From: Filobasidium wieringae | Taxonomy: Eukaryota; Basidiomycota; Tremellomycetes; Filobasidiales; Filobasidiaceae | Assembly: GCA_001600055.1 (NCBI GenBank) | Contig: BCIV01000004.1 | Coordinates: 418,257 to 482,256, forward strand | Length of the DNA: 64,000 bases | Direction of reading: 5' to 3' | Part shown: one piece after another, positions 25,401 to 35,782 of the stretch | How the letters are laid out: every line of letters begins with the position of its first letter | Numbering within the stretch: the stretch's first letter is position 1 | The notes under the pieces: generated by a model | Seen by the model: only the letters and a program-made list of their open reading frames with translations | Database searches by the model: none | Told to the model about the DNA's origin: nothing | Translations under genes and position numbers: made by a program

Positions 25401-26133
25401 AGCTCCAGAAGATCTGTTGAACGACCGGTGAGTCCGGGCTGCGGTTTGAGACTGCTAAACGAAGTCAACTAAGTCAGGACGCCCATTGCAGAAACATTTT
25501 ACCCGATGCGGAGTACTACATCACGCGACAGCTGATACCGCCACTCAATAGAGTACTCAAGCTTGTTGGGGTGGACGCAGCAGTATGGTATCAGCAAATG
25601 CCGAAGCGGCATTTGGTGTATAGTCAATATAGGATGAAGACATCTAAATCAGGCAAGAAGCAGATGGGCAGAACACTAGATTCGACTTGGAAGACGGCGC
25701 ATTGTCTAGCTTGTGGGGCGAAATGTGGCAGGGATCAAGGTCAGCAAGTTCTTTTGGCGATACCCGCGTTTCGAAGCAAATGTGCCTGACGACCGAAGTT
25801 TCCATAGAGATCTGCGGGGAGTGCAAGTCGGAGCAGAACTTGGCCTCAACGATGCATGTTCTGTCCAGTCGATATCACTTGACTACCAATCGACTGCTCA
25901 CTGCTCAACGGATCTGCGCATCATGTAGTTCCACACCGCTTACTGAGCACGTCAAATGTGACTCGATCGAATGCCCGGCTCTCTACGCGCGAGTCAAGGC
26001 CAGCAACGAGGTGGATGATACAAGAGGGACAGAAGTATTGATCACAAAGCTGGATCGAGAAGCAAGGCAGAAGTGGCCAGGAGAAGAAATACCGCCCGAA
26101 GTCATCACTCTGATTGATTCGGATGACGATTGA
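19462..26133 (+). CDS. REV3: DNA polymerase zeta catalytic subunit
   Basis: REV3 is the B-family polymerase that extends from mismatched or damaged primer ends in translesion synthesis, as the Pol zeta complex in the nucleus. The N-terminal domain has VPVIRIFGVTP, GIWPYFFVEYPQG and LPFYGYH-like segments specific to the family. A long, poorly conserved insert follows (about 20840-22480), rich in Ser, Pro and charged residues. The polymerase domain contains motif A (DFQSLYPSIMIGYNYC, about 23878), motif B around 24270-24420 (NVTYGYTGASFSGRMPC) and motif C (YGDTDSLFVLLEG, about 24646). The C-terminus has two cysteine groups: CLAC...CGEC, and CASC-X10-C-X4-C for the iron-sulphur cluster that binds Rev7/Pol31-type partners. 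Many short introns interrupt the 3' half. The protein ends in PEVITLIDSDDD. All catalytic aspartates are intact. Confidence 0.94.
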
Positions 26134-26638
26134 CGAGATTACATCACTACTACTACTGTATCCATTTAGTTTGTATCAATACATCGATCTGCTATATCTG
26201 CTATTAGCTGTAGACACTCGATCAAAACCTGTCAAACCGGTGAGCGACAAGTGAAACATATCAGGCGTTTCAGAAAAACGGAGTGAAGCCTGACATTATT
26301 CACAATGCTTCCCCTTTTATCGCCGACGCGCGAGAATCGTTCGAGAATCGACTACACATGAAAAAGTGTCAGTCTCAATGCGCAGTGGCCCGGCCTGAGA
26401 CTCCTGGCGTGCCGCTTCCTGGTCACCCGCTCCTCTGCCCAACCACGAACGACGATCGACTTCGCCACTCCAGGTTGTTCACCATATCACACCATCGCAC
26501 CTCCGTTGTCTCTCTTCTAGTCCCAGTTCGAGCGTTCTCATCGTCGTCACTCACCAACTCACCAAAAAGAAGGGAAGAAAGAACCTCAACAGTTGGATAT
26601 ATCGAAAGAAAGCAGTACAGGAACAGATCTAATTCAAA
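26134..26638. promoter_or_regulatory. Promoter and 5' leader of the eS27 gene (505 bp)
   Basis: This lies between the REV3 stop and the eS27 start codon, with both genes on the plus strand. The last 150 bp are rich in C/T and A tracts, as is common just upstream of fungal ribosomal protein genes. No element is assigned with confidence. Confidence 0.4.
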
Positions 26639-27427
26639 ATGGTGAGTCCTCAGCAATCCTTTGAACTGCTACACCTTTTCTTTGCCGTTCTGGAACGGAT
26701 ATCGTGCTTGGATCTGCTTCGTCTGAAGATATGATGGAGGAAAAGCGAGAATAGATTGCAACAGGGTCAAGGCCATCGTGGTCTCGTGACCCTGAGCGAG
26801 TTGATTGTTAGACGGTTACGAAATTATTATGCATGGCTATCCGAGTCGATAACTATCAAGATGGGATGATGACAGCGGAAGGCCAATGGAGAAATGCCGA
26901 ACTTGGCCCGGGTTGGGGCAGTGGCGTACAGCTCTTCCAAATAGCGATCAAACAATTCTCTCCGACACCAAGCTGCTCGACTGCGTCTCTGGTTCTGTCA
27001 TAGCACCCATAATGCAAACGGAAGATGCTGATTCCCTTTCATCCTCGTTGTTAGACTCTCGCTATTGACCTTCTCCACCCTTCCGCCGAAGCTGAGGCCC
27101 AGAAGCACAAGCTCAAGCAGCTCGTTCAGGCCCCCAGGTCCTTCTTCATGGACGTTAAGGTAGGTCACCTGGGTATGCTCGGTTCCATATCCCGAGACTG
27201 ACTTTGATACACTTTGGATACAGTGCCCTGGTTGTTTCCAGATCACCACCGTCTTCTCCCACGCCTCCACCGTTGTTCAGTGTGGATCCTGCTCCACCGT
27301 TCTCTGCCAGCCTAGCGGAGGAAAGGCCAAGTTGACCGAGGGTTAGTCGCATATTCACTACCGCTGCCAAGCTTGTTGCTAAAGATGCGCTCTATCATCA
27401 GGATGCTCTTTCAGGCGAAAGCAATAA
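26639..27427 (+). CDS. RPS27: 40S ribosomal protein eS27
   Basis: eS27 is a small zinc-ribbon protein of the 40S subunit. The first exon is only the ATG (26639-26641), followed directly by a GTGAGT donor and an unusually long intron to about 27054. Exon 2 starts [20 protein letters not shown] and ends at FFMDVK. Exon 3 carries [14 protein letters not shown] and [16 protein letters not shown], giving the zinc site C-X2-C-X14-C-X2-C. The final exon encodes GCSFRRKQ, with the stop at 27425-27427. The splice after the start codon reproduces the family N-terminus (M-x-L-A-x-DLLHPS), which supports the exon call. The product is about 82 residues, the usual size. The placement of intron 1 right after the start codon resembles many fungal ribosomal protein genes. 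Confidence 0.93.
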
Positions 27428-27958
27428 GCGTCTTTTTTTTGGTGACAGACGCTTTTTCGGAGAGTACGAGGTTCTTCTGGGATGAATCCCCTATGGATGT
27501 GAGCTAGGGGAGATGTACGTTTTATCGATGACGGGATGGAATACTGTTCGGATCTCTCTTGAAAGCGAAGGCATACGGATTTGATCGGGGATTGCCGCCG
27601 GAAGGAGAGACTCGAAGACGTGGTGGACTATCCCGACATGCACGATAAGACGGATCATCTGCCCTGCTACGACGACACATGAACGAGGACAATAATATAC
27701 AAAAAAAAACATTTAAAAACAACCGGACATCCCGCCTTTTGGGACCCAGCCAGACCCCCCTTTGTCTTTCATCGGTCACGATGATACTTTACGGACAAAG
27801 GGGGAATGGTCACGTGGTCATCGGCATGTTCGCTTTTTTCGACGGTTCGGTGGATGACAAGATCTTCCTTGGCCAACTGCGGCTTAAGAGGATCAACCAC
27901 GTTCATTACTGTTTACAATCGATCGTAACCTCAGGGTCGCTTGCATCTCTTATGTCAT
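27428..27958. other. Convergent intergenic region (531 bp)
   Basis: This is the space between the 3' end of eS27 and the 3' end of the minus-strand small gene. It includes an A-rich tract near 27700-27720. No gene or repeat is evident. Confidence 0.4.
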
Positions 27959-28488
27959 CTATCTGCGTTGAGACCGTGCTTGTGTTTGAGAGTTTCGCTT
28001 GAGGACGTGTTGTTTTTCGAGGTGCTGGTTGAAATTAGGAGTGGGCCTCAGTGAATTCGTTTGCTAGATGGCCGGGATTTACAGATCGATATACTTACGA
28101 GTGATTGTGATTCAAACTCGCATTGAGCACAAGTCGATACGGAGTGCTGGTTTGGCCAAATAGTCGCAGATGGGTGTTGTACCTGTCCATTGCCCATCAT
28201 CTGAGGTTGTGGCACTGCCCATTGCTGTGGCATAAGTGACGTTGCCGCCAGCGTGTCAGCATGGAACATGCTCATTCCCGCAATGTTGTTCATCTCGAAC
28301 GGTCTGGTAAATGGCATTCCAATGCTCAGATTCGATGGCATGATGGTGCGCGATAAGATGGGCATTGATCCGATAGGGTCGTTGTGATTTGCTGGGACAC
28401 CTGCTGTGATCCGGCCTTGATTCCAGACAGGGGTAGCTTGGTTGGTCACGTGTAACGGGAAAGATGGATAGGGCGTAAAGTAAGGCAT
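27959..28488 (-). CDS. Small Pro/Met-rich protein with Cys/His C-terminal motif, unknown
   Basis: I do not recognise this gene. A first exon (28099-28488, 130 codons) starts MPYFTPYPSFPLHVTNQ and is rich in Pro, Met, Asn and Gln. It ends at a perfect GTAAGT donor. A 74-nt intron (28025-28098) leads to a 22-codon last exon (27959-28024), giving a 151-residue product ending in HVLKRNSQTQARSQRR. Across the junction the protein reads CAQCEFESQSLHLEKQH, a Cys-X2-Cys followed by a His-X4-His. This resembles a zinc-binding finger, although the spacing between pairs is shorter than in classical C2H2 fingers. The splice creates this motif, which argues for a real gene. The basic tail after it could contact nucleic acid. 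It is divergent from eIF3d across 1.5 kb. Confidence 0.5.
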
Positions 28489-29980
28489 ATTGCAATGGCT
28501 AAAGGTAAGAAGTAAAGGGAAAAGTCATGACGATCCAGTTCCTTCCTGCTTCGATTCTGCTTTAAGACGTGGTCCGTTCTTACCAAGAATCCCTTTACTT
28601 CGAGTTCCTTTGTTCTGATGACGGTGCGGACATCGTTCCCTCCTGATCCTGTCCTGGGGACTGATCACATACGGGTTGGTCGCAGCAGAACCTTACTTCA
28701 AGTCATGCTTTCACTACAGTTCGTGGCGTATGGTTCAAATTGTCATCCACTCAGCGAAGCACACGGATTGTGGCGAAATTCACAGTCTCCCTGATATATC
28801 TGTGTCGTACCCATTGACATTGATCGCTAAGAGGAGTTGCAGGGTGTGACAGTGTAACACTCCGATATGACGGTCTAATGGCGACCGAGCTGGGGCCTTC
28901 GTCATAATCCGACTACGATGACACTTAAGAGTCAATTGGCCGTATGTCGTGCGGTGATAGTGATCGATATGTTGGTGTAGAATCTATCAAATTCATTATC
29001 CTCTTATTTGTATATCCAGCTTCCATTAATTAGAGTATGTAGCGAATGCATTCTGATCTTGGCCAGTCGGTACGTTCCTGTACATCGCCGAATCAACCAG
29101 CAAGTTGTCGCGATGGGTCGACTCTGCCATGCAAGTTGTCACTTCCGATAACCTAGACCTTCCGGGAATCCTTCAGTCCACGAGCTCAGGTTGAGCTTTC
29201 TGCCCTGATATACCGGCTAACAGGGAATGCGGTTACGGCGTGTTTCGGTTTCAAGATTGTATGGCGTCTAGCGTACGATAGTCACCCCGCCCTCTCATTA
29301 TATTGGCGAGCAGGAACTTATGTCTTGGTCCAAGGCCGTCCTCGGATAGAACTGCCAACTGGCAAACAAGAACGATTGCCCTTGAGACTGAATGTCTAAA
29401 CCTAAAGTGATGAGCTGAAGATCTCAATAGAATCCGACGATAACCTCACATCGAGAGGATCGAGTTGGAAAAGGTGCCAGGGAACAGCTGCGAAAGTCGA
29501 GCGTATTCTGTACTTAGTCTATGCAAGTTGTCAAATTTCTTGGTCTAGCTGATTAGCACAGTGGGAATGCATGCTTGATGCAGATAGGTGCCAAGCAAGA
29601 GACCTGATGAGATCGCCAACTGGTTTTAGATATCTGTGATTGCCACCCGTGCGCAATGCAGCCTGATTACCGTTGTTCATGAGCAACCCACCATGTGCTG
29701 CAAAAGCCACACAGTTGCGGCTTCGCGTTATTTCACAGGTTATTGGTTGTTACCTGTGTAAACCACTGGTGATCTACATAATCTACGCCAGAGGTATTGA
29801 GGACGATTACCGTGTTTGACGAGCCCAAGCCCGGTGAGCATCGTGAAACGAATCAACCGGTATCTTGTCACGTGACAAACGCGTTCCAACGAAAAGCAAC
29901 AAGTCGTCTGAATCCATTGTTCAACTGAATTCGTCCGACTCGATCGATTCGCTAGTTTCCTGTACAAAGCACATATCATC
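28489..29980. other. Long divergent intergenic region (1.5 kb)
   Basis: This is the longest gene-free stretch in the first 55 kb, between the starts of the small unknown gene and eIF3d. Both strands have frequent stops and no exon-like open stretch. The decamer GCAAGTTGTC occurs three times (29100, 29131, 29523). I see no tRNA or transposon signature. An unannotated non-coding transcript is possible but not supported. Confidence 0.4.
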
Positions 29981-32034
29981 ATGGCTTCTTTCCACCTCCC
30001 CACCTTGAACGACAACGCTGACGGATCTTGGGGTCCAAGCACCAGTACTGTACCCAAATTCTTCCAAGAGTAAGCACTGCGACACGTCTGATCCCTGCAG
30101 CATCCACTTGACAATGGCCGTCCAATAGAGTTCCTTACGCCCTCCACTCGAAGGCTGACAAAATCAATCATATCGCTGATTGGGCTGCCGAGTCTACCTC
30201 CGCTGAGCAAGGCGCTGCCGGAGGCCGACAGACCCGAACTGGTGCTCGTGGGGGCCGCCGTCACGAAGCTTACGGCGGTGGTGCCAATGGTGCTCCCAAC
30301 GCGTTCGGATACGTCCACGACGAGGATGAGAAGTCTTTCTCTTTGGTCGATTCTGGTCGGGCTGCTGCTGGCGCCTCGAGAGGACGAGGAAGTGGTCTCT
30401 TCCAGAACAGAGGAAGGGGCAGGGGTGCACCAAGAGGTGGTGCAGGATTCCGAGGCGGACGAGGTGGTTTCCAGGCTGGAGGTGCCGGTGGCAGGACTGA
30501 TGGAAGGCCTGAACGTGGCGGATGGGGTACTTACAGGGGACGAGGAAGGGGCGGATACGGTGGTTGGGACAAGGTGAGTTTGCCAGAATGTATCTTATCT
30601 AGGAACATTCAGCTTACCGCTGTAATGTGACCTCCTTGGACAGCCTCAACGTGTCAGGGATTGGTCCATCACTATCGGATCCGAATGGCAAATGTTGGAG
30701 GAAATCACCTTTACTCGTCTTCAAAAACTCAGCCTCAACGTTCAGGAGCCTGAGGATCTTTCTATCCACGGAACCATCTACTCTTACAACAAGACATTTG
30801 ACGCCGTCAACACCCGAAGTGAGAGGCCTCTCGAGGTCATGGAGATGGTCAAGTACAACACTACTACCAGTGACGACCCTATCATCCACTCTGTAAGCTT
30901 CTATCGTCAAGCCCAGGCTGTATGGTGACAGTCCCGCTCATACGTTCGCATTTCCACAGTTGGCAGAGAAAAACGAGGCTACTATCTATACTACCGACGC
31001 CATCCTGTCTGTGTTGATGACTGCTACCAGATCGGTCAACTCCTGGGACATCGTCATCGTAAAGGATGGGGATAACCTCTATCTAGACAAGCGTGAAGGT
31101 GGACCTTTCGGTGAGTAACCCTACATCATGCAAGGTTGAGAGTGATCTGAACGATACCTGCTTTTGCAGACTTTGTGACTGTCAACGAAAACGCGGCTGA
31201 CCCTCCTGCCGAGACTGACAAGGCGGACAGCATCAACTCTCCTTCGTCGTTGTCCCTCGAAGCCACCTACATCAACACCAACTTCGCCAGCCAGGTAGTC
31301 AATCTCGAGAAGCGCAAGGCATTCTCCAACCCCAACCCCTTCTACTCGCCTGAAGTCACTGAGCCTTTGGCTTCATGCGCATACCGTTACCGGAAGTTCG
31401 ACCTCTCTCTCAACTCTGAGCAGGAGGAGGAGAGCAAGGTCAAGATGGTTGTCAGGACCGAGGTTGATGCTTACCAGACCAAGAAGGACAGCTACGTCAA
31501 CATCAGGGCTCTGAACGAATTTGACTCGCGTGCTCAAGGAAGCGGAAAAGCTCCCGATTGGAGAAGCAAGCTGGACGCTTCTCGTGGTGCGGTCGTCGCC
31601 ACTGAGATGAAGAACAACAGTGCCAAGCTTGCTAGATGGGCTGTACAGAGCGTCTTGTCCGGTGCCGAGACCATGAAGCTTGGATTCATCTCCAGGCAGA
31701 ATGCAAAGGACCCTCACAGGCACACCATCCTCGGCGTACAAAGCCATAAGCCAAAAGACTTTGCTTCCCAGATGGCCGTTTCGCTTGCCAACGGATGGGG
31801 TATCGTCAGGATGATTGTCGATCTCTGTATGAAGCAGCCTGAGGGAAAATACGTTTTGGTCAAGGACCCTAACAACGTAAGTTCGGCTTGGACTGTTGAA
31901 GGTCTCTGCCTCGATACTGATATTTATCCGTCTAAAAGCCTTTGGTCCGTTTCTATGCTGTTCCCGCTGACGCTTTGGAGGCGCTCGAGGAGGAGGAAGA
32001 AGAGGAAGAGGACGAGGATAACGCCGACTTGTAA
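29981..32034 (+). CDS. EIF3D: Eukaryotic translation initiation factor 3 subunit D
   Basis: eIF3d is a subunit of eIF3 that in other organisms can bind the mRNA cap. The product starts MASFHLPTLNDNADGSWGPS, the conserved opening of the family. It continues into an RG/G-rich region (about 30240-30570), the basic RNA-binding tract. The core then follows with WSITIGSEWQMLEEITF, TRLQKLSLNV, ATIYTTDAILSVLMTATRSV, DIVIVKDGDNLYLDKREGGP, TYINTNFASQVV and LGFISRQNAKDPHRHTILG. The last exon contains PLVRFYAVPADALEA followed by an acidic tail, EEEEEEEEDEDNADL, and the stop at 32032-32034. Introns fall at about 30070-30127, 30573-30642, 30891-30959, 31111-31169 and 31878-31938. Length and motif order match the family from end to end. 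Confidence 0.94.
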
Positions 32035-32346
32035 AACGTCGTATATGCCACAATCCAATCTAATTCTGTAGTTCACCTGTCGCAAATACCCATTTCACAG
32101 TTGGCAAGTTCCCGTCAATCAATTGACAAGAGGATCTAGTCGATTGGTCCCGGTCACTCACTATAGACGAAAATACTGCTCTTGGTTGTACATCACTTGA
32201 TGAAATTGCATGACGCAGTTCTAGTAGAGCCGTCATGGCTGTTGTACCATGTTCAAGAGAGCGACCTGCTGCCGGCCGTCATCGCAGGTTAACGAAACAT
32301 CGTATATAAATTACTAATGTTGGATTTTGATAGCGAAGTATCGATT
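32035..32346. other. Intergenic region between eIF3d and tRNA-Lys (312 bp)
   Basis: This holds the eIF3d 3' untranslated region and the sequence upstream of the tRNA gene. A TATATAA stretch near 32303-32309 lies about 40 bp upstream of the tRNA 5' end, in the position where fungal Pol III genes often have a TATA-like element. Confidence 0.4.
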
Positions 32347-32454
32347 AGCCCGATGAGCTCCGTTGGTAGAGCAGCCGACTCTTAGGCTCAATACGGGGTT
32401 CAAACCCGCGTCTCGGTTATCGGCAGGTCATGGGTTCGAGCCCCATATTGGGCT
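32347..32454 (+). tRNA. tRNA-Lys (anticodon CTT) with a 34-nt intron
   Basis: The 74-nt mature tRNA folds as a complete cloverleaf. The acceptor stem AGCCCGA pairs with TTGGGCT, and the D-arm is GAGC...GAGC. The anticodon stem GCCGA/TCGGC encloses the loop CTCTTAA with anticodon CTT (32381-32383), and the T-arm is ATGGG-TTCGAGC-CCCAT. Exon 1 is 32347-32384 and exon 2 is 32419-32454. The intron, 32385-32418, lies one base 3' of the anticodon, the canonical position for splicing by the tRNA endonuclease. A run of five T follows at 32459-32463, a Pol III terminator. A-box and B-box elements are present within the gene. CTT decodes AAG lysine codons. Confidence 0.93.
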
Positions 32455-32816
32455 TGATCTTTTTGCCACTCTTTATCGCAATCCTTTACAACACGGACGT
32501 ATCCACCTTTAGGATACTCAACTCTGTAACCTGCAGCGGGGTTGTACGCTCCGGTCGAGCATCATGCGAATGATGCGTATGTCCGGGGTATCACTGACTG
32601 CTGCGGAGTCGCCGCTCACTCGTCTTACAGCCATTGAGGCGACAAGTGTGTACGCTGACAATCGATTCTGACAACTTGCGATCGTTCCGAAGATATGCAT
32701 CAGCAGGATCGCATCGACAGGCAGAAAGGAACAGGAGAGGAAACCAATGTGAACTATATTTTATCTTGATTAGACATCAATCGACAACTTGATCTGTAAT
32801 ATTCAAGACTGCGAGC
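32455..32816. other. Intergenic region (362 bp) with Pol III terminator
   Basis: The tRNA terminator (ATCTTTTTGCC) is at its left end, and the 3' end of the SRPBCC gene begins at its right end. No other feature is visible. Confidence 0.45.
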
Positions 32817-33464
32817 TTAGTTCTTCTTGGAAGCAGCGGCGGCGAGATCCTTCAAGGCCTCGATCCTCTTGTACTTGGCATCCCCAAGGACTCCTGTAAC
32901 GGCCGGTACACACGATTAGCATCAACTTGTCATGCGCAGAGAAACTGATACTGACCGGCATCAGCGTCACCGCTGAAAGAACCAGAGTATTGAACGAAAG
33001 TGGATCCCTCCTCAGATCCAGAAGTGATAGCGAAGAGACGGATGGTGCTCAAGGAGGAGGTGTAAGAAAGAGCAGGGGTGGAGGAGATGACGGAAAAGGT
33101 GATGTAGTGCTCGATAGACTGACCAATACACAATTGTATTCAGATCAGCTGCTCGATTTTATTGCAAACGACAACCTACGCTGTGTTCCTCCTGCTTGAC
33201 CTCCTGGACGGTTCCATCCTTGTAAGTAAACTTGTAAAGGTCAGCCTCGTCGCTGGATCCCTTGACAGCCTCGGACTTTTCCAAAGCGGACCACCACTGA
33301 GCGAAGGAGGGAAGCTTGATCAAATGCCAGACATCGGTCAAGGACTGTGTGACGAAAAGAATCAGGACAACTGCAGATCGGGCTAGCCCTTGATCGAGAG
33401 TACTCACAGCCTTGATGACGGCAGACTCGGTCAAGTTGGTAGAGACGGGGATTCCGGAAGACAT
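32817..33464 (-). CDS. SRPBCC (Bet v 1-like / polyketide cyclase fold) protein
   Basis: The spliced product is about 150 residues, a normal single-domain START/Bet v 1-like length. It opens MSSGIPVSTNLTESAVIKA. After an intron whose acceptor is near 33407 it reads SLTDVWHLIKLPSFAQWWSA, the hallmark helix of the fold in which a conserved Trp and Pro follow the helix. The middle exons include LYKFTYKDGTVQEVKQEEHS, SIEHYITFSVI and STIRLFAI strands and a GSTFVQYSGSFSGDADA segment. The last exon is a C-terminal helix, KRIEALKDLAAAASKKN, which lies over the ligand cavity in this fold. The ligand and reaction cannot be inferred. There is no signal peptide, so it is probably cytosolic. The stop is at 32817-32819. 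Confidence 0.72.
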
Positions 33465-33642
33465 GTCGTTGGTGATAGCGATATAAACAAGTTGGTAAGA
33501 TCGTACGTATCAGGGGGATAACGAGAGATCGTATACGGTCGATCGTTACAAGGTAAACACATTCCTTGTAAAATTCTGACGTCAGATGCGCTTGATTTAC
33601 GCGCTTCTTCTAGTTGAAACAAATACTACTTCCGATCAAACT

Positions 33643-35156
33643 CTACATCTGTCTATCTTCGTCCCTGTCATATCCTGTAATATTGTAAGGCCTCTCCCTC
33701 GCCTCTACGTCGTCCGGGTCGTCGTCGTCATGCAATTCCAAGCCTTCGGCTGGACCGATTATGCTATCATCGTCACGCCAGTCCTCCTCTTCTTCACCCG
33801 CCTCGTTCACTTTGAGTGATCTCAGCCTGACCCACATCCGCCTTCTCACCCAACCTCCCCAGCCACTCCAGCTAACCCTTGCGCCCCATCCGTTTTTGCG
33901 GAATATGTAATTATATTCCCATCCGCGCTCATCAGTAAGACCATCTTGACGCATGTTCACCAGCCATGGCGTAAGCCAAACCCAATGCGATGATGGCGCC
34001 TGAAACGTTTGCAGGTTGTACGGAGTCGTCATCGATTTCCGTTCCTTGTCTCCACGGGTCAGAGCATTCTTGAGCCGAACATGAGTCCTGTGGTCGCTGA
34101 GGCCATGTTCAGCGTGTCCACGTTTTCTCCTCTTCAATTTGAAGGGTCGTGTCCTGAGCGTATTGTGAGGCGCGGGATCGACTTGTGCACTTTCGTTAGT
34201 CGTAGGATATGCTCTGACCGGCTTTAAGGCGTGTATAGGTACAGTGAAAGGATCCGGATCCATGGGAAACAGGGTCGCTGGGGAAAAGTAAGGGGTTCCG
34301 AGGAACATGAGTCTACACGGCTAATGATCAGTACGGCCAATATTGCTTTCAGACTTTTGCGAGGTACTTACCCTCTTTGATTTTCGAACAGAACTGTACA
34401 AACGGCGAGGTGAGCAGATTCACATCAAGTATTGCTAGCCTACTCACCATCCCATACATATTCTCTCGCTTGACCCTTTTTCAGTTTCCGAACTTCCTCT
34501 TTAGCCGCCTGTCGTTCTTCAGGTTGTTGAGCAAGTAGATTGACCACCTCACCAGAGTCCGAGTCCGCACGTGCCCTTACAGAAGGGGCCGAATGGGATT
34601 GTTTAACATCCGACTTGACAATATTGCCTCGTGAAGACGTTGACTGCGAGTCTTTTGTAGGGCTGTTTGGGCGACTCCTTGAGGTTGATGGTTCGCCCTG
34701 TCTGAAAGGCGTCGTATTCGTCGAGTTCATTGAGGATCGTCTGGGTTTAGGTGTTGAAGGAGATATGACAGGACGAATAGTGAGCGCTGGTTCGGCTTTG
34801 CGAACCAACAACTGGATCGGCATAGAAGGGGTACTTGTACGTTTTTTCTCCTTGCGTGACCGTTTGCCCGTTCCCGTAGAAACATCCTCGTCTTCTTCAG
34901 AATGACTGTCGCTCTCGTATAGGGAAGGTCTCACTCGACTATTCGAAACGGAGATGCGGCTCGTACCACCGGCCGACGACATCGAACCATCACGGTGATT
35001 TCTGAAAGGGTTGAGCGATATCGAAGACCTGTGTTTGAGATGTCTCGATTTCCTTCGAGTCGAGAGCGCTTGATCTATCTGAGAGGATAGCTCGGGATCG
35101 GCAACTTCAGCTGGAAAGCCAGAGGAAGATCTTATCGTGTCCGGTTCAGATATCAT
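33643..35156 (-). CDS. Dysferlin (DysF/peroxin) domain protein, Pex23/Spo73-like
   Basis: The N-terminal 240 residues (about 34440-35156) are low-complexity, Ser/Arg/Pro-rich and probably disordered. The C-terminal exon contains a DysF domain. FENQRG-like and LMFLGTPYFSPATLFP segments lead into WVWLTPWLVNMRQDG, GWEYNYIFRKNGW and VRRRMWVRLR, the paired Trp/Arg pattern characteristic of the domain. Fungal proteins with this domain include the reticulon-like Pex23/Pex30 peroxins at ER-peroxisome contacts and Spo73, needed for prospore membrane growth. I see no reticulon-type transmembrane region here, so a soluble Spo73-like role seems nearer. An intron pair near 34310-34445 joins the two halves. 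The C-terminus is acidic. The domain assignment is good; the biological role is inferred only from the family. Confidence 0.7.
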
Positions 35157-35204
35157 CCTCAGTACCGGTGTTTATGATTTCCAATGTGTTCGATGGGTGG
35201 AATT

Positions 35205-35711
35205 TTATTGATAACGAACAGGTGATGGCCGCTTGCAATTAGATAGGGTGACAGAAAAAGTGAAGGGGGAGGTGAGTAAGATGAAGAGTGAGGCTTGACT
35301 GTCTGACCGGTTGGATCTCAGACTACGTGAGACTGTCGATAGGTGCTGTTGACAAGCTTGAAGCTGTTCAAGCATGACGATCATCGCGAGATTACATTTA
35401 GCTTCCGCATTGCAATCTGCCTGGTCAGCTCGTAGCTCATCGCGACGAGGTACAGGCAGAACGATACCACGTAAGTACGACACCGATTTGGTCGAGTTAT
35501 CCGGCCTGGACATATCAGCAACCATAGGATCAGTCATCAGTGGTCTCAGTGGTCTTAGTGATGGAGAGTAGCTATGGTATAGTGTGGTGTAATCGATGAT
35601 GCGATATTTAGGGACGAGTCGCGTCTCGAGAACGCGTAGAACGCGAAGTAAATGAAGCGAAGGAGCTTGTTTATACAAGCAGTGTTGTCTACCACTACCC
35701 TTCCTACCCAT
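35205..35711 (-). CDS. Possible small protein between DysF gene and PRI1
   Basis: A 168-codon open stretch lies on the minus strand in the 626-bp space between the DysF gene start and PRI1. From an internal Met near 35534 the codon use looks coding, and the peptide has a plausible amphipathic helix (AMIVMLEQLQACQQHLSTVS) with Cys residues. I do not recognise any family. It may instead be a shadow of the DysF 5' leader and the PRI1 promoter, since only about 70 bp separate it from the PRI1 start. Confidence 0.3.
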   Translation of the reverse strand: MGRKGSGRQHCLYKQAPSLHLLRVLRVLETRLVPKYRIIDYTTLYHSYSPSLRPLRPLMTDPMVADMSRPDNSTKSVSYLRGIVLPVPRRDELRADQADCNAEAKCNLAMIVMLEQLQACQQHLSTVSRSLRSNRSDSQASLFILLTSPFTFSVTLSNCKRPSPVRYQ

Positions 35712-35782
35712 ACAGGACAGTCAGCCCCAATCTATAGCCCTAAACCAAGTAGCGACCTATCGTATACAAAGCAAGAGATTCG

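Noticed and set aside
29540..29610. A stretch with a faint tRNA-like look (TAGCTGATTAGCACAGTGGG) in the intergenic region.
   Set aside because: No acceptor stem, anticodon arm or T-arm could be completed.
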